This document shows positions 1 through 7,083 of a stretch of DNA of 7,135 bases, one piece after another; position 1 is the first letter of the stretch; every line of letters begins with the position of its first letter. Made by a program: the position numbers and the translations under genes. Source of the DNA: an uncultured Erythrobacter sp. (GTDB taxonomy: Bacteria; Pseudomonadota; Alphaproteobacteria; Sphingomonadales; Sphingomonadaceae); NCBI GenBank assembly GCA_947258465.1, contig CAMYIQ010000143.1:1-7135 (forward strand), read 5' to 3'. The notes beneath the pieces are model-generated. The model saw only the letters and a list, made by a program, of their open reading frames with translations. It made no database searches and was not told the origin of the DNA.

Positions 1-1143
1 GAGCAAGACGCCGACCGGGGCGAGGGCAGGGTGAAAGGCCGCCGCGACGACCGGGGCCGACGCCGCGCCGCCCACATTCGCCTTGCTGCCCACCGCGACG
101 AAGAAGAACGGCGCCTTGATGATCTTAGCGACCACCAGCAGCAGGATGACATGGAACAGCATCCAGATGAAGCCGATCGCCATGAAGGCGGGGGCATCGG
201 CGATCTTGGTCACATCCATCCGCGTACCGATCACCGCGACCAGCAGGAAGATGAACAGAATGCCGAATTTGCTCGCCCCGATCCCCTCGAGTTCGCGGGC
301 GCGGGTAAAGCTGGCAAGCAGCCCGGCAGTGGTCGAGATCACCACGACCCAGAAAAACTCGCTCGCCAGCGTCGCTTCCTCGCCCTGCAATTCGGCGAAG
401 AGTTCACCGAGCCAGGTACCCAGCAAATGCGACAGGCCGACGATCGCGAAAGTCACGCCGAACAGCAGGACATAGTCGTTCGCCTTGGCCACACGCTCGA
501 TGCTTTCGGTATATTCGGCCATCGTGTCGCGCAGTTTCGCGATCGAGGAACTGTCCGCGCCGAGCCATTTGTCCACCCGCTCGTGCGCGCCCGCGCCATA
601 AAGCAGAAAGATCATCCAGATTTCGGCAACGATGATGTCCACCGCCAGCAGTGCGGCGAAGCCTTCGAGCGGATAGCCATAGACTTCCAGCATGGCGGTC
701 TGGTTGGCGCCGCCGCCGATCCAGCTCCCGGCAAGCGTAGCCAGGCCGCGCCACGCAGCAGTATCGCCCGACCCGATGATCGAAGGTTCGAACTGGGCGA
801 CGATCCACAGCGCCAGCGGACCGCCGATCACGATCCCGACCGTGGCGGTCAGGAACATGATGATCGCCTTGTTGCCCAGGCCGAGGATGCCCTTGATGTC
901 GATGCTCAGCGTCATCAGGAACAGCGCTGCGGGAAGGAAATAGTCCTTCGCGGTCGGCCACAGATTGCTTTCGGAGACGTCGATCAGCCCGAACGTGGTC
1001 ATCAAGCTGGGCACCAGATAGCACACCAGAATGATCGGCACGAAGACGTAGAAACGCTGCCAGCCGGGGCGGTCGCGCGTGGCGAAAACGAATCCGAGCA
1101 TCAGGGCCAGAAGCCCGAAAATAATCCTGTCGTCGCTGATCAT
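1..1143 (-). CDS. DUF819-family integral membrane protein (C-terminus cut by window edge)
   Basis: The frame read from ATG at 1143 stays open for 381 codons to the window edge, so the 3' end lies outside; complete family members are roughly 400-430 residues, so little is missing. The protein is very hydrophobic, with about ten membrane segments (near residues 5-20, 31-55, 66-84, 92-116, 161-183, 223-247, 263-280, 293-307, 318-340 and 360-381). Two glycine-rich motifs typical of DUF819 (YjcL-like, PF05684) are visible: GSWIGGGANQTAM at 139-151 and SKANVGGAASAPVVAAA at 353-369. The two-half layout with paired Gly/Asn motifs resembles a secondary transporter, but no substrate is known to me and I assign none. 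An upstream in-frame stop lies at 1186-1188. A TTG at 1164 is an alternative start, though ATG with AGGG just before it is preferred. The gene follows hemN by 84 nt, so co-transcription is possible but unproven. The family assignment is from remembered motifs. Confidence 0.85.
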   Translation of the reverse strand, partial: MISDDRIIFGLLALMLGFVFATRDRPGWQRFYVFVPIILVCYLVPSLMTTFGLIDVSESNLWPTAKDYFLPAALFLMTLSIDIKGILGLGNKAIIMFLTATVGIVIGGPLALWIVAQFEPSIIGSGDTAAWRGLATLAGSWIGGGANQTAMLEVYGYPLEGFAALLAVDIIVAEIWMIFLLYGAGAHERVDKWLGADSSSIAKLRDTMAEYTESIERVAKANDYVLLFGVTFAIVGLSHLLGTWLGELFAELQGEEATLASEFFWVVVISTTAGLLASFTRARELEGIGASKFGILFIFLLVAVIGTRMDVTKIADAPAFMAIGFIWMLFHVILLLVVAKIIKAPFFFVAVGSKANVGGAASAPVVAAAFHPALAPVGVLL

Positions 1144-1189
1144 CTGCCCTGCGGCCCCGCCCAACGTTCCTGTTCTGAGCTGGGCCTAG

Positions 1190-1219
1190 CGCGCCGCGAG
1201 GCGAATGCCAATCGGCGCG
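1190..1219 (-). terminator. Weak hairpin between hemN and the DUF819 gene, possible attenuator or terminator
   Basis: CGCGCCG at 1190-1196 is perfectly complementary to CGGCGCG at 1213-1219. Inside lies a further 3-bp stem (GGC 1200-1202 with GCC 1207-1209) closing a four-base loop across a symmetric 3-by-3 internal loop. It begins 9 nt past the hemN stop codon (1228-1230), which is a reasonable place for a transcript end. No T-run follows on the minus strand (the next bases are CTAGGCCC), so it is not a classical intrinsic terminator. GC-rich palindromes also occur by chance in such DNA. Confidence 0.25.
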
Positions 1220-1227
1220 GTGGTACC

Positions 1228-2541
1228 TTACACCGCAGAACTGAAGCGGCGCGCGGAAACCGGCCGATAGGCATCGAAGATTGCCGCGATCGAGCGCGCA
1301 TAGGGCAGGCCTTCGGGCAGGATTTCGAGCCACTGCCGGTCGATCGACGCCAGTCCGCGCTCGAGGAACGGCTGGAGCCGACCCGATGCCTCGTGCATCA
1401 GACAGGCACCGAGCCGGGCGCGGCCCTGGCACAGCAATTGTTCGATCACCGCGCCGCGATAGCGATCGTCCGCGCTGCGGGCCACGCCCCTGCCTGCCGA
1501 CAGGAGACCCTGCGAGGACAGCATCCGATAGCGGCCGCTATTCTTCTCGTTCTGTGCCAGAAGCTGCGGAAAGCTGCTGATGGACGACGCGCCAAGCCCG
1601 ATCAGCACTTCGCTCTGGTCGTCGGTAAAGCCCTGGAAGTTACGCTTCAACCGACCGTCGAAAGCGGCGCGGGCCAGGGGATCGCCGCCGGGTTTCGCGA
1701 AATGGTCGAACCCGATCGGGGCGTAGCCATGGGTCGCGAGATAGGCATAGCCCATTTCCGCCATGGCGAAGCGGTCTGCCTGATCGGGCAAGTTTGTCGC
1801 ATCGATCACGCGCTGGCGCGGGACGATATGCGGGACATGGGCATAGCCGAACAGGGCAATCCTGTCGGCGCCGAGCACGCGGGTACGCTGAAGGGTATCC
1901 TCGAGATCGTGCATGCCCTGGCCGGGCAGGCCGTACATGAGATCGAAATTGAGCGACGTGACGCCTGCATCGCGCAGCCAGTCGACCGTCTCGACGATAC
2001 ACTCTTCCGGCTGCACCCGGCCGATGGCCTTCTGGCAATGCTCGGCGAAGGTCTGGACCCCCAGGCTGGCGCGCGAAATGCCGTGTTCGGCAATGACGTT
2101 CGCCCATTCCGCGGTCATCGTGCGCGGATCGAGTTCGATCGACAGCGTGGGATCGTCCAGCGAGAAATGGCTTTCCAAAACTGCGAAAAGCGACCGAAAG
2201 TCATCGGGCGTGATGGCGTTGGGGCTGCCTCCACCGAATGCGATCCTGCCGATGCGGACGCCATCCGGCAATTCGCGCGACACTGTTGCGATTTCGCCAT
2301 GCAAGGCGTCGAGATAGGATTCCAGCCGTTGCCGGCGGTTCGCCTTTCCCGTGTTGCAGCCGCAGTAGAAGCAGATCTTCTCGCAGAACGGGATGTGCAC
2401 GTAGAGCGAGACCGTTCCCGACGTCTCTTGCAAGGCCGTGCGATAGGCATCGACCGGTATGTCGGCGAATTCGGCGGCGGTCGGATAGCTCGTGTAACGG
2501 GGCACGGGCGTGGCGAGCAGATCGGGATAATATGTCCACAT
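1228..2541 (-). CDS. hemN: Oxygen-independent coproporphyrinogen III dehydrogenase (radical SAM)
   Basis: HemN converts coproporphyrinogen III to protoporphyrinogen IX by two oxidative decarboxylations using S-adenosylmethionine and a [4Fe-4S] cluster, in the cytoplasm, without O2. Numbered from the ATG at 2541 (437 residues), the N-terminal signature PRYTSYPTA is at 14-22 and the cluster motif C53-x3-C57-x2-C60-x-C62 matches HemN rather than the shorter-motif HemW relatives. The SAM-binding GGGSP is at 103-107, GVQTF at 161-165, YGLPGQ at 203-208, YAHVP at 233-237 and LKRNFQGFT at 298-306, the last very close to E. coli HemN. The frame extends upstream to ATG 2613, also with a good AAGGGG Shine-Dalgarno. 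I prefer 2541 because PRYTSYPTA then sits at the usual distance from the N-terminus and the longer form would overlap 41 nt of the preceding small gene. The gene has no TTA, CTA or TCA codons. It lies 31 nt after the small gene and fits the microaerobic role of the cbb3 cluster. Confidence 0.95.
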   Translation of the reverse strand: MWTYYPDLLATPVPRYTSYPTAAEFADIPVDAYRTALQETSGTVSLYVHIPFCEKICFYCGCNTGKANRRQRLESYLDALHGEIATVSRELPDGVRIGRIAFGGGSPNAITPDDFRSLFAVLESHFSLDDPTLSIELDPRTMTAEWANVIAEHGISRASLGVQTFAEHCQKAIGRVQPEECIVETVDWLRDAGVTSLNFDLMYGLPGQGMHDLEDTLQRTRVLGADRIALFGYAHVPHIVPRQRVIDATNLPDQADRFAMAEMGYAYLATHGYAPIGFDHFAKPGGDPLARAAFDGRLKRNFQGFTDDQSEVLIGLGASSISSFPQLLAQNEKNSGRYRMLSSQGLLSAGRGVARSADDRYRGAVIEQLLCQGRARLGACLMHEASGRLQPFLERGLASIDRQWLEILPEGLPYARSIAAIFDAYRPVSARRFSSAV

Positions 2542-2542
2542 G

Positions 2543-2559
2543 CCTGCCTTCTGGGCAGG
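2543..2559 (-). promoter_or_regulatory. Perfect 6-bp inverted repeat over the hemN ribosome binding site
   Basis: On the minus strand CCTGCC (2559-2554), a 5-nt loop CAGAA (2553-2549) and GGCAGG (2548-2543) form a perfect stem-loop ending one base before the preferred hemN ATG at 2541. The best Shine-Dalgarno-like bases for that start (AAGG, 2550-2547) span the loop and the 3' arm, so folding would hide them. It lies wholly in the 31-nt gap after the preceding small gene, so a ribosome terminating at 2573-2575 would sit next to it. This fits translational coupling or an operator, but chance is also possible. If hemN starts at 2613 the repeat is inside coding sequence. Confidence 0.35.
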
Positions 2560-2572
2560 ATGGGTCACAGCG

Positions 2573-2782
2573 TCATTGCGCTGAATCAAATTTCTTGCGG
2601 CAGGAACCGGCATGACACCCCTTCGCGGTGCAGGGCGCCTGCGGCTGGCGGTCGCGCTCGATCGGGATTTCCACCGTGCCGCCTCCGCATATCTGCGCGG
2701 TAATGCTGCGCGCCTGCGCGGGCAAAGGCCCGATCGCCAGCGGAAGCAAAGCCATCATGGCCAGCGACAGGGGCCGGTTCAT
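2573..2782 (-). CDS. Small secreted cysteine protein of unknown function in the cbb3 operon
   Basis: This 69-residue protein has a clear signal peptide: basic start (MNR), hydrophobic core (residues 5-20) and an AQA site at 22-24, leaving a mature periplasmic peptide of about 45 residues. The mature part holds four cysteines (32, 51, 56, 61) and a compact basic C-terminus, C51-TAKG-C56-H57-AGS-C61-RKKFDSAQ. It has no lipobox, so it is not an obvious lipoprotein. The gene is supported by an AGAGGA ribosome binding site 9-10 nt before ATG and by an ATGA overlap with the ccoS stop. Its stop is 31 nt before the preferred hemN start. I have the impression that similar small proteins occur in sphingomonads but cannot verify it, and I know no function. 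Metal binding, disulfide exchange or heme attachment (CX4CH) are possibilities suggested by residues and context only. Confidence 0.75.
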   Translation of the reverse strand: MNRPLSLAMMALLPLAIGPLPAQARSITAQICGGGTVEIPIERDRQPQAPCTAKGCHAGSCRKKFDSAQ

Positions 2783-2937
2783 TCGTTTTCGTCCTCTTCT
2801 TCGTCGTCGATGAGGATGCGCTGGGCGGCCCCGTCGAGATCGTCGAACTGGCCCTTGCGCATCGCCCAGAAAAATCCCGCCAGGCCGAGCAGACCCATGC
2901 CGAGCGCGATGGGGATCAGAAAGGCGAGCCCGCTCAC
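2779..2937 (-). CDS. ccoS: cbb3-type oxidase assembly protein CcoS
   Basis: CcoS is a very small membrane protein required for maturation of the cbb3 oxidase; in Rhodobacter capsulatus its loss leaves oxidase without its cofactors. This frame encodes 52 residues: one N-terminal membrane helix (about 4-24), then the family signature FFWAMRKGQFDDLDGAAQRIL (22-42, in which W24 and the GQFDDL stretch are typical), then an acidic tail of Asp/Glu. It starts with GTG at 2937, which overlaps the ccoI stop as GTGA. AAGGG lies 7 nt upstream of the GTG and supports that start. The stop overlaps the next gene's ATG. Length and position directly after ccoI are exactly as expected. Confidence 0.93.
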   Translation of the reverse strand: MSGLAFLIPIALGMGLLGLAGFFWAMRKGQFDDLDGAAQRILIDDEEEDENE

Positions 2938-5057
2938 CGGGCGGCCCTTGCGAGGCGCAGCGAGTTGCCGACCACGACCAGCGAGCTGAGCGACATGGCC
3001 ACCGCGGCGATCAACGGCGTAACCAATCCGGCCAAGGCGATGGGCAGGGCAAAAACATTGTAGAGGATTGCGAAGGCGAAATTCTGCCGCACGATCCGCA
3101 TGGTCTGCCGGGCCACGTTCACTGCCAGCGAAACCGGCATCAGCGCCTTGCCCAGAAATACCGCATCGGCGGCCTGCTGGCTGACGTCGCTGGCGCTTCC
3201 AGGGGCGATCGAGGCGTGGGCGGCGGCAAGCGCCGGGCCGTCATTGATCCCGTCGCCGACCATGAGGGGGCGATGACCGGCGGCTGTAAGCTCATCGAGC
3301 AGGGCCAGCTTGTCGTCGGGGAGCAGTTGCGCGTCCCAGCCAATGTCGAACGCGCGCCCCACTGCTTCGACCGAAGACGTGCGATCGCCCGACAGGATAC
3401 GGCTTTCGATGCCTTGGTCGCGTAAAGCGCCGATCGCCTCGCGCACGTCGCTGCGCAGCGGATCGGAGAAGGGAATCGCGATGGTGTCGTCCCCGATCCG
3501 CAAGGCGGTCGAAAGGGTCGCGGTTTCCGCTTCGGACCGTTCGAGCGCGACGCGAACGCCGTCGATGCTGCCCGACACGCCGCGCCCGCCTTCCTCGCGC
3601 AGATCGTCGACTGCGACGGCGGCGATATCGCGCTGTCCGAGCGCTTTCGCGATTCCTTTGCTGAGCGGGTGCCGGCTCGATTGCGCCAACGCCAGCGCCA
3701 CGCCGGCCTGGTGGGAAGAAAGGTGATCGATCTGCGGCACCGGTTCCCCGACCGTCAGCGTGCCGGTCTTGTCGAACAGGGCCAAATCGACTTCCGCCAG
3801 CCGTTCCAGCGCGCTGCCGTCTTTCACCAGCAGGCCGCGTTTCGCCAGGGCGCCAGAGGCCACCACCTGCGCCGCCGGAACGGCCAGCCCCATGGCGCAG
3901 GGGCACGTGATGATGAGCACCGCAATCGCGATCACCAGCGACTGGTGCCAGCCGGCGCCCGCCACCATCCAGCCGATAAAGGCCAGCAAGGCGAGCGAGT
4001 GGACCGCCGGTGCGTAGAGGCGCGAGGCGCGATCGGCGATGCGGACATAATGGCTGCGCGACTGGCCTGCCTCGTCCATCAGGCGGGCAATTTCGGCGAG
4101 CACCGTGTCGGAGGAGGCCGCACTCACGCGAACCCGTATCGGGTTCCCCAGATTGACGGCCCCGGCATACACGCTCTCGCCAGCGGCGACCGCCTGCGGA
4201 ACGCTTTCCCCGGTCAGCATCGAATTGTCGAGCGTCGAGGCGCCGTGTTCTATGACGCCGTCGGCGGCGAGCGCCTCTCCCGCCGCAACCAGCATGAGCA
4301 TTCCCGGCTCGAGGTCTTCGGCGGCGACCATGCGGCTCGATCCGTTTTCGTCCACCACGGTCGCGCTCTTGCCCATGCGCGATAGCAAGGCACCGATGCC
4401 GGCGCGGGTCTTGTCGCGCATGGTCGCATCCAGCGCGCGTCCGGCCAACAGGAAGAACAGAAGCATCACCGCGCCGTCGAAATAGGCATGCTCGCCGCCG
4501 GTGGCCGTCTCGTAGATACTCAGCGCGACGGCCAGCAGCACACCGATGGAGATCGGCACGTCCATATTCGTTCGCCGGTGGCGCAGGGCCATGATCGCAC
4601 TGGCGAAGAACGGGCGGCCGGCATAGGCGACCACGGGAATGGCGATCAGCGCCGAGAGCCAGTGGAACAGGTCGCGGGTCACGCCGCCTGCGCCGGACCA
4701 TACGCTGACCGACAGCAGCATAATGTTCATCATGCCGAAGCCTGCCACGGCCAGCGAACGCAGAAGGGCTTTCGTTTCCTTTTCGTCCTTGCCCATCGGA
4801 TTGTCGGCGACCGCCTGGGCCTCGAAACCGATCCCGGCGATCGCGCGGACAAGATCGTCCTCGCCGAGCGAGGCTTCGTGGCGCACGGCCACACGCTTCG
4901 ACGAGAAATTGACCCGTGCCGATTCCACCCCTTCGAGGCCCGACAGGCCACGCTCGATCTTGGCGATGCAACCGGCGCAGCGCATGCCCGGCACGGTGAA
5001 CCGGCTGTCCTCCAGCCGGGCGCCCTCGAGCGTGTCGAGAGGAACGGGGGCGTTCAT
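2934..5057 (-). CDS. ccoI: Copper-translocating P1B-type ATPase CcoI/FixI for cbb3 oxidase
   Basis: CcoI is an inner-membrane P-type ATPase that moves copper out of the cytoplasm for insertion into the CuB site of cbb3 oxidase; it acts in assembly rather than copper resistance. In this 707-residue protein the N-terminal heavy-metal-associated domain (about 18-82) carries GMRCAGC with C27 and C30. The actuator motif TGES is at 282-285, the membrane metal-binding CPC at 385-387, the phosphorylated Asp is D429 in DKTGTLT, the nucleotide-domain HP is at 463-464, and the hinge GDGIND is at 601-606. MSLSS (688-692) in the last helix is the usual P1B-1 signature. About eight membrane helices are expected, with the first pairs at 100-205, the CPC pair at 345-395 and the final pair at 655-698. 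All catalytic residues are present. It starts in an ATGA overlap with ccoH and ends in a GTGA overlap with ccoS. Its place between ccoH and ccoS distinguishes it from CopA. Confidence 0.96.
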   Translation of the reverse strand: MNAPVPLDTLEGARLEDSRFTVPGMRCAGCIAKIERGLSGLEGVESARVNFSSKRVAVRHEASLGEDDLVRAIAGIGFEAQAVADNPMGKDEKETKALLRSLAVAGFGMMNIMLLSVSVWSGAGGVTRDLFHWLSALIAIPVVAYAGRPFFASAIMALRHRRTNMDVPISIGVLLAVALSIYETATGGEHAYFDGAVMLLFFLLAGRALDATMRDKTRAGIGALLSRMGKSATVVDENGSSRMVAAEDLEPGMLMLVAAGEALAADGVIEHGASTLDNSMLTGESVPQAVAAGESVYAGAVNLGNPIRVRVSAASSDTVLAEIARLMDEAGQSRSHYVRIADRASRLYAPAVHSLALLAFIGWMVAGAGWHQSLVIAIAVLIITCPCAMGLAVPAAQVVASGALAKRGLLVKDGSALERLAEVDLALFDKTGTLTVGEPVPQIDHLSSHQAGVALALAQSSRHPLSKGIAKALGQRDIAAVAVDDLREEGGRGVSGSIDGVRVALERSEAETATLSTALRIGDDTIAIPFSDPLRSDVREAIGALRDQGIESRILSGDRTSSVEAVGRAFDIGWDAQLLPDDKLALLDELTAAGHRPLMVGDGINDGPALAAAHASIAPGSASDVSQQAADAVFLGKALMPVSLAVNVARQTMRIVRQNFAFAILYNVFALPIALAGLVTPLIAAVAMSLSSLVVVGNSLRLARAAR

Positions 5058-5503
5058 CGGATCTCGGTTTCGTCGATCCAGCGGGCGCCGCCGCCATCGA
5101 TGGTCAGCCTCACGATCCAGCGCCCGGCGGGAAGCGCGCGAGTGGAGACGTAGCGGTTCTGCCCGGCCTGCTCGAATTGCAGCTCCATGTCCTCGGGCTT
5201 GCCGAGGGGGCGCCGAAGATCGGCGGAGAGCAGGGCGGTTTGTGGAACCTTGTCGGTGGTCACGACCAGCCGCCCATCGGCATTGCGCGCAAGGGAAGCG
5301 GAATAGCCCAGCCGTTCGCTCTCGCGCGCCTGCTCCAGCCAGCCGTTGAACTTCTGGCTCGCGACATAGGAGTTTTCGACCACGACACCGCCAAAGCCGC
5401 CAATCGCGCGCGAGGCCATGTAGAAATTGACCGCGATCACGATCCCGAAGCCCACGACCATGATCAAGGCCATGTGCTTGCCGGTGAATTCACGCCGCAT
5501 CAT
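5054..5503 (-). CDS. ccoH: cbb3 oxidase assembly protein FixH/CcoH
   Basis: FixH/CcoH is a single-span membrane protein with a periplasmic domain that associates with cbb3 oxidase and is needed for its assembly or stability. The 149-residue product has one helix at about 12-30, preceded by a short basic start (RREFTGKH), then the family hallmark VVENSYVASQKFN at 41-53. The C-terminal beta-rich region ends with LPAGRWIVRL (124-133) and a closing RWIDETEI stretch, which are typical. There are two adjacent ATG codons (5503 and 5500). GGAG lies 5 nt before the first and 8 nt before the second, so either may be used. The gene overlaps ccoG upstream and ccoI downstream by 4 nt each, so translation is probably coupled. 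Confidence 0.93.
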   Translation of the reverse strand: MMRREFTGKHMALIMVVGFGIVIAVNFYMASRAIGGFGGVVVENSYVASQKFNGWLEQARESERLGYSASLARNADGRLVVTTDKVPQTALLSADLRRPLGKPEDMELQFEQAGQNRYVSTRALPAGRWIVRLTIDGGGARWIDETEIR

Positions 5504-7083
5504 TCGCTCTCCGGTGCATCGAAACGGGTCTGCACGATATCGCTTTCCCGCTGTTCATCGAGCGAGGTTACACGGAAAGAGAACTCTTGCGAGGGGGTGC
5601 CGGCAGGAACGGCGACATAAGCCCGCACCTGGCGCACGAGATCGGCGGGGACGGACACGATTTGCGTCGGTGCGGCCTGCGCGCGATTGACGCTTTCGGT
5701 CCACATGACCGCTCCGGGCAGACCTTCGATCGAAATCTCCATGTCACGCGGGCGGCTTTCCATGTTCCGCAGCTTGAGCGTGTAGGCATTGCGCACCGAT
5801 CCGTCGCTCATCAGCATGAAGGGCGGATTGCGGTCGGGCGCAACGGTCAGATCCGTGTGGCTGCGGACGCCCAGCGCGAACAGCATTGCGCCGCCAATGC
5901 CGCCCCAGATCATGAGATAGACCAGGGTGCGCGGACGGAACAGCGTGCGCCAGGGCGATTTCGGCTTGCCGCCCGCGGCTTCGCGTTCGCAATCTTCCAG
6001 CGTCGCATAATCGATCAGGCCGCGCGGCCGACCGATGTCCTTCATCACCCGATCGCAGGCATCGATGCACAGAGCGCAGGTGATGCAGCCGATCTGCGGC
6101 CCTTCGCGGATATCGATCCCGGTCGGGCAGACCTGGACGCATTGCTGGCAATCGATGCAGTCGCCGAATGCGCCGGGGTTTTTCTGCGCCTTCTTGATGC
6201 TGCCGCGCGGTTCGCCCCGCCAGTCCTTGTAGGTTACGAGCAGCGACTGTTCGTCCATCATGGCCGTTTGGATGCGGGGCCACGGGCACATATACACGCA
6301 GACCTGTTCGCGCATGAACCCGCCCAGCAGGACCGTGGTCAGCGTCAGGACGGCGACGGTGCCATAGGCCACCGGGGCCGCCTCGCCCGCGAAGAACTCG
6401 CGCAGCAGGGTGGGGGCGTCGGCGAAATAGAGAATCCAGGCGCCGCCGGTAATCAGACCGATGAGAAGATAGACCGTCCATTTCGAACCCCGGCGCAGGA
6501 TCTTGCCGAACGTCCATGGGGCCTTGTCCAGACGGTGCCGGGCATTACGATCGCCGTCGAACAAACGGTCGATATGCTGGAACAGATCGGTCCAGACGGT
6601 TTGCGGGCAGGCATAGCCGCACCACGCGCGGCCGACCGCGCTGGTCACCAGGAACAGGCCGATCCCGGCCATGATGAGCAGGCCGGCGACGAAATAGAAT
6701 TCGTGCGGCCAGATCTCGATGCCGAACATGTAGAAGCGGCGATTGGCGAGATCGACCAGCACCGCCTGATCGGGTGCGTAGGGACCGCGGTCCCAGCGGA
6801 TCCATGGCGTGACGTAGTAGATCGCCAGAGTGACGACCATCACCAGCCATTTGAAGCGGCGAAACGGCCCGTCGATGCGCTTGTTGTGAACGACCGCGCG
6901 CTTCTCGTAGAGCTTTTCGGGAAGATGCGCGCGCTCAGGTTCGTGCGGTTCGTGGCGGCGGGTGGTCGCCTCGGGTTCGGCGACCGCGCTGGAAACCGGT
7001 TCGTTGGTCTTGGCGACCCCGTCCTCGACGACGACCGACCAATCGCGGTCGTCGCCGGGTTTGCGTTCGTCAGGGTTGTTCAT
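5500..7083 (-). CDS. ccoG: Membrane polyferredoxin CcoG/FixG (RdxA type)
   Basis: CcoG is an inner-membrane iron-sulfur protein of cbb3 loci, proposed to reduce Cu(II) to Cu(I) for the CcoI copper pathway. From ATG 7083 it has 527 residues. Visible are membrane helices near 80-95, 130-150, 203-221, 241-257 and 388-405; the conserved membrane cysteines WCGYACPQTVW (154-164) and CVYMCPWPRIQ (262-272); two ferredoxin-type [4Fe-4S] motifs, C309-x2-C312-x2-C315-x3-C319-P and C333-x2-C336-x2-C339-x3-C343; and the C-terminal Ig-like FixG domain (about 410-525) exposed to the periplasm. The hydrophilic N-terminus before the first helix is about 75 residues, somewhat longer than I recall for the family. 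A TTG start at 7110 and an ATG at 7089 are in frame. I chose 7083 because GAGG lies 9 nt upstream, against only 3 nt for 7089. It overlaps the upstream ccoP stop by 14 nt and ccoH by 4 nt. Confidence 0.96.
   Translation of the reverse strand: MNNPDERKPGDDRDWSVVVEDGVAKTNEPVSSAVAEPEATTRRHEPHEPERAHLPEKLYEKRAVVHNKRIDGPFRRFKWLVMVVTLAIYYVTPWIRWDRGPYAPDQAVLVDLANRRFYMFGIEIWPHEFYFVAGLLIMAGIGLFLVTSAVGRAWCGYACPQTVWTDLFQHIDRLFDGDRNARHRLDKAPWTFGKILRRGSKWTVYLLIGLITGGAWILYFADAPTLLREFFAGEAAPVAYGTVAVLTLTTVLLGGFMREQVCVYMCPWPRIQTAMMDEQSLLVTYKDWRGEPRGSIKKAQKNPGAFGDCIDCQQCVQVCPTGIDIREGPQIGCITCALCIDACDRVMKDIGRPRGLIDYATLEDCEREAAGGKPKSPWRTLFRPRTLVYLMIWGGIGGAMLFALGVRSHTDLTVAPDRNPPFMLMSDGSVRNAYTLKLRNMESRPRDMEISIEGLPGAVMWTESVNRAQAAPTQIVSVPADLVRQVRAYVAVPAGTPSQEFSFRVTSLDEQRESDIVQTRFDAPESE

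Noticed and set aside
1144..1227. Possible promoter for the DUF819 gene (TTGGCA with a 17-nt spacer to TAGGCC)
   Set aside because: The -10 match is poor and the spacer is occupied by the GC-rich hairpin; not enough to call a promoter.
404..1432. A 342-codon minus-strand frame across the hemN end and the DUF819 start
   Set aside because: It overlaps both genes in a different frame, is Arg-rich, has no membrane or enzyme motif, and is displaced by better-supported genes.
31..2703. An 890-codon open frame on the plus strand, antisense to hemN and the DUF819 gene
   Set aside because: It runs in codon register with both minus-strand genes, so its stops could only arise from TTA, CTA or TCA codons in them, which this GC-rich genome avoids. 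The translation is full of His, Gln, Arg and Asp with no recognisable domain, while the opposite strand gives textbook HemN and DUF819.
2779..2830. Short repeated GAC/GAA codons forming a low-complexity run
   Set aside because: It is simply the acidic C-terminal tail of CcoS, common in this family, and not a separate repeat element.
3292..5097. A 601-codon minus-strand frame inside ccoI
   Set aside because: It is an off-frame shadow of ccoI; the true frame has every P-type ATPase motif, whereas this one is Arg-rich and without motifs.
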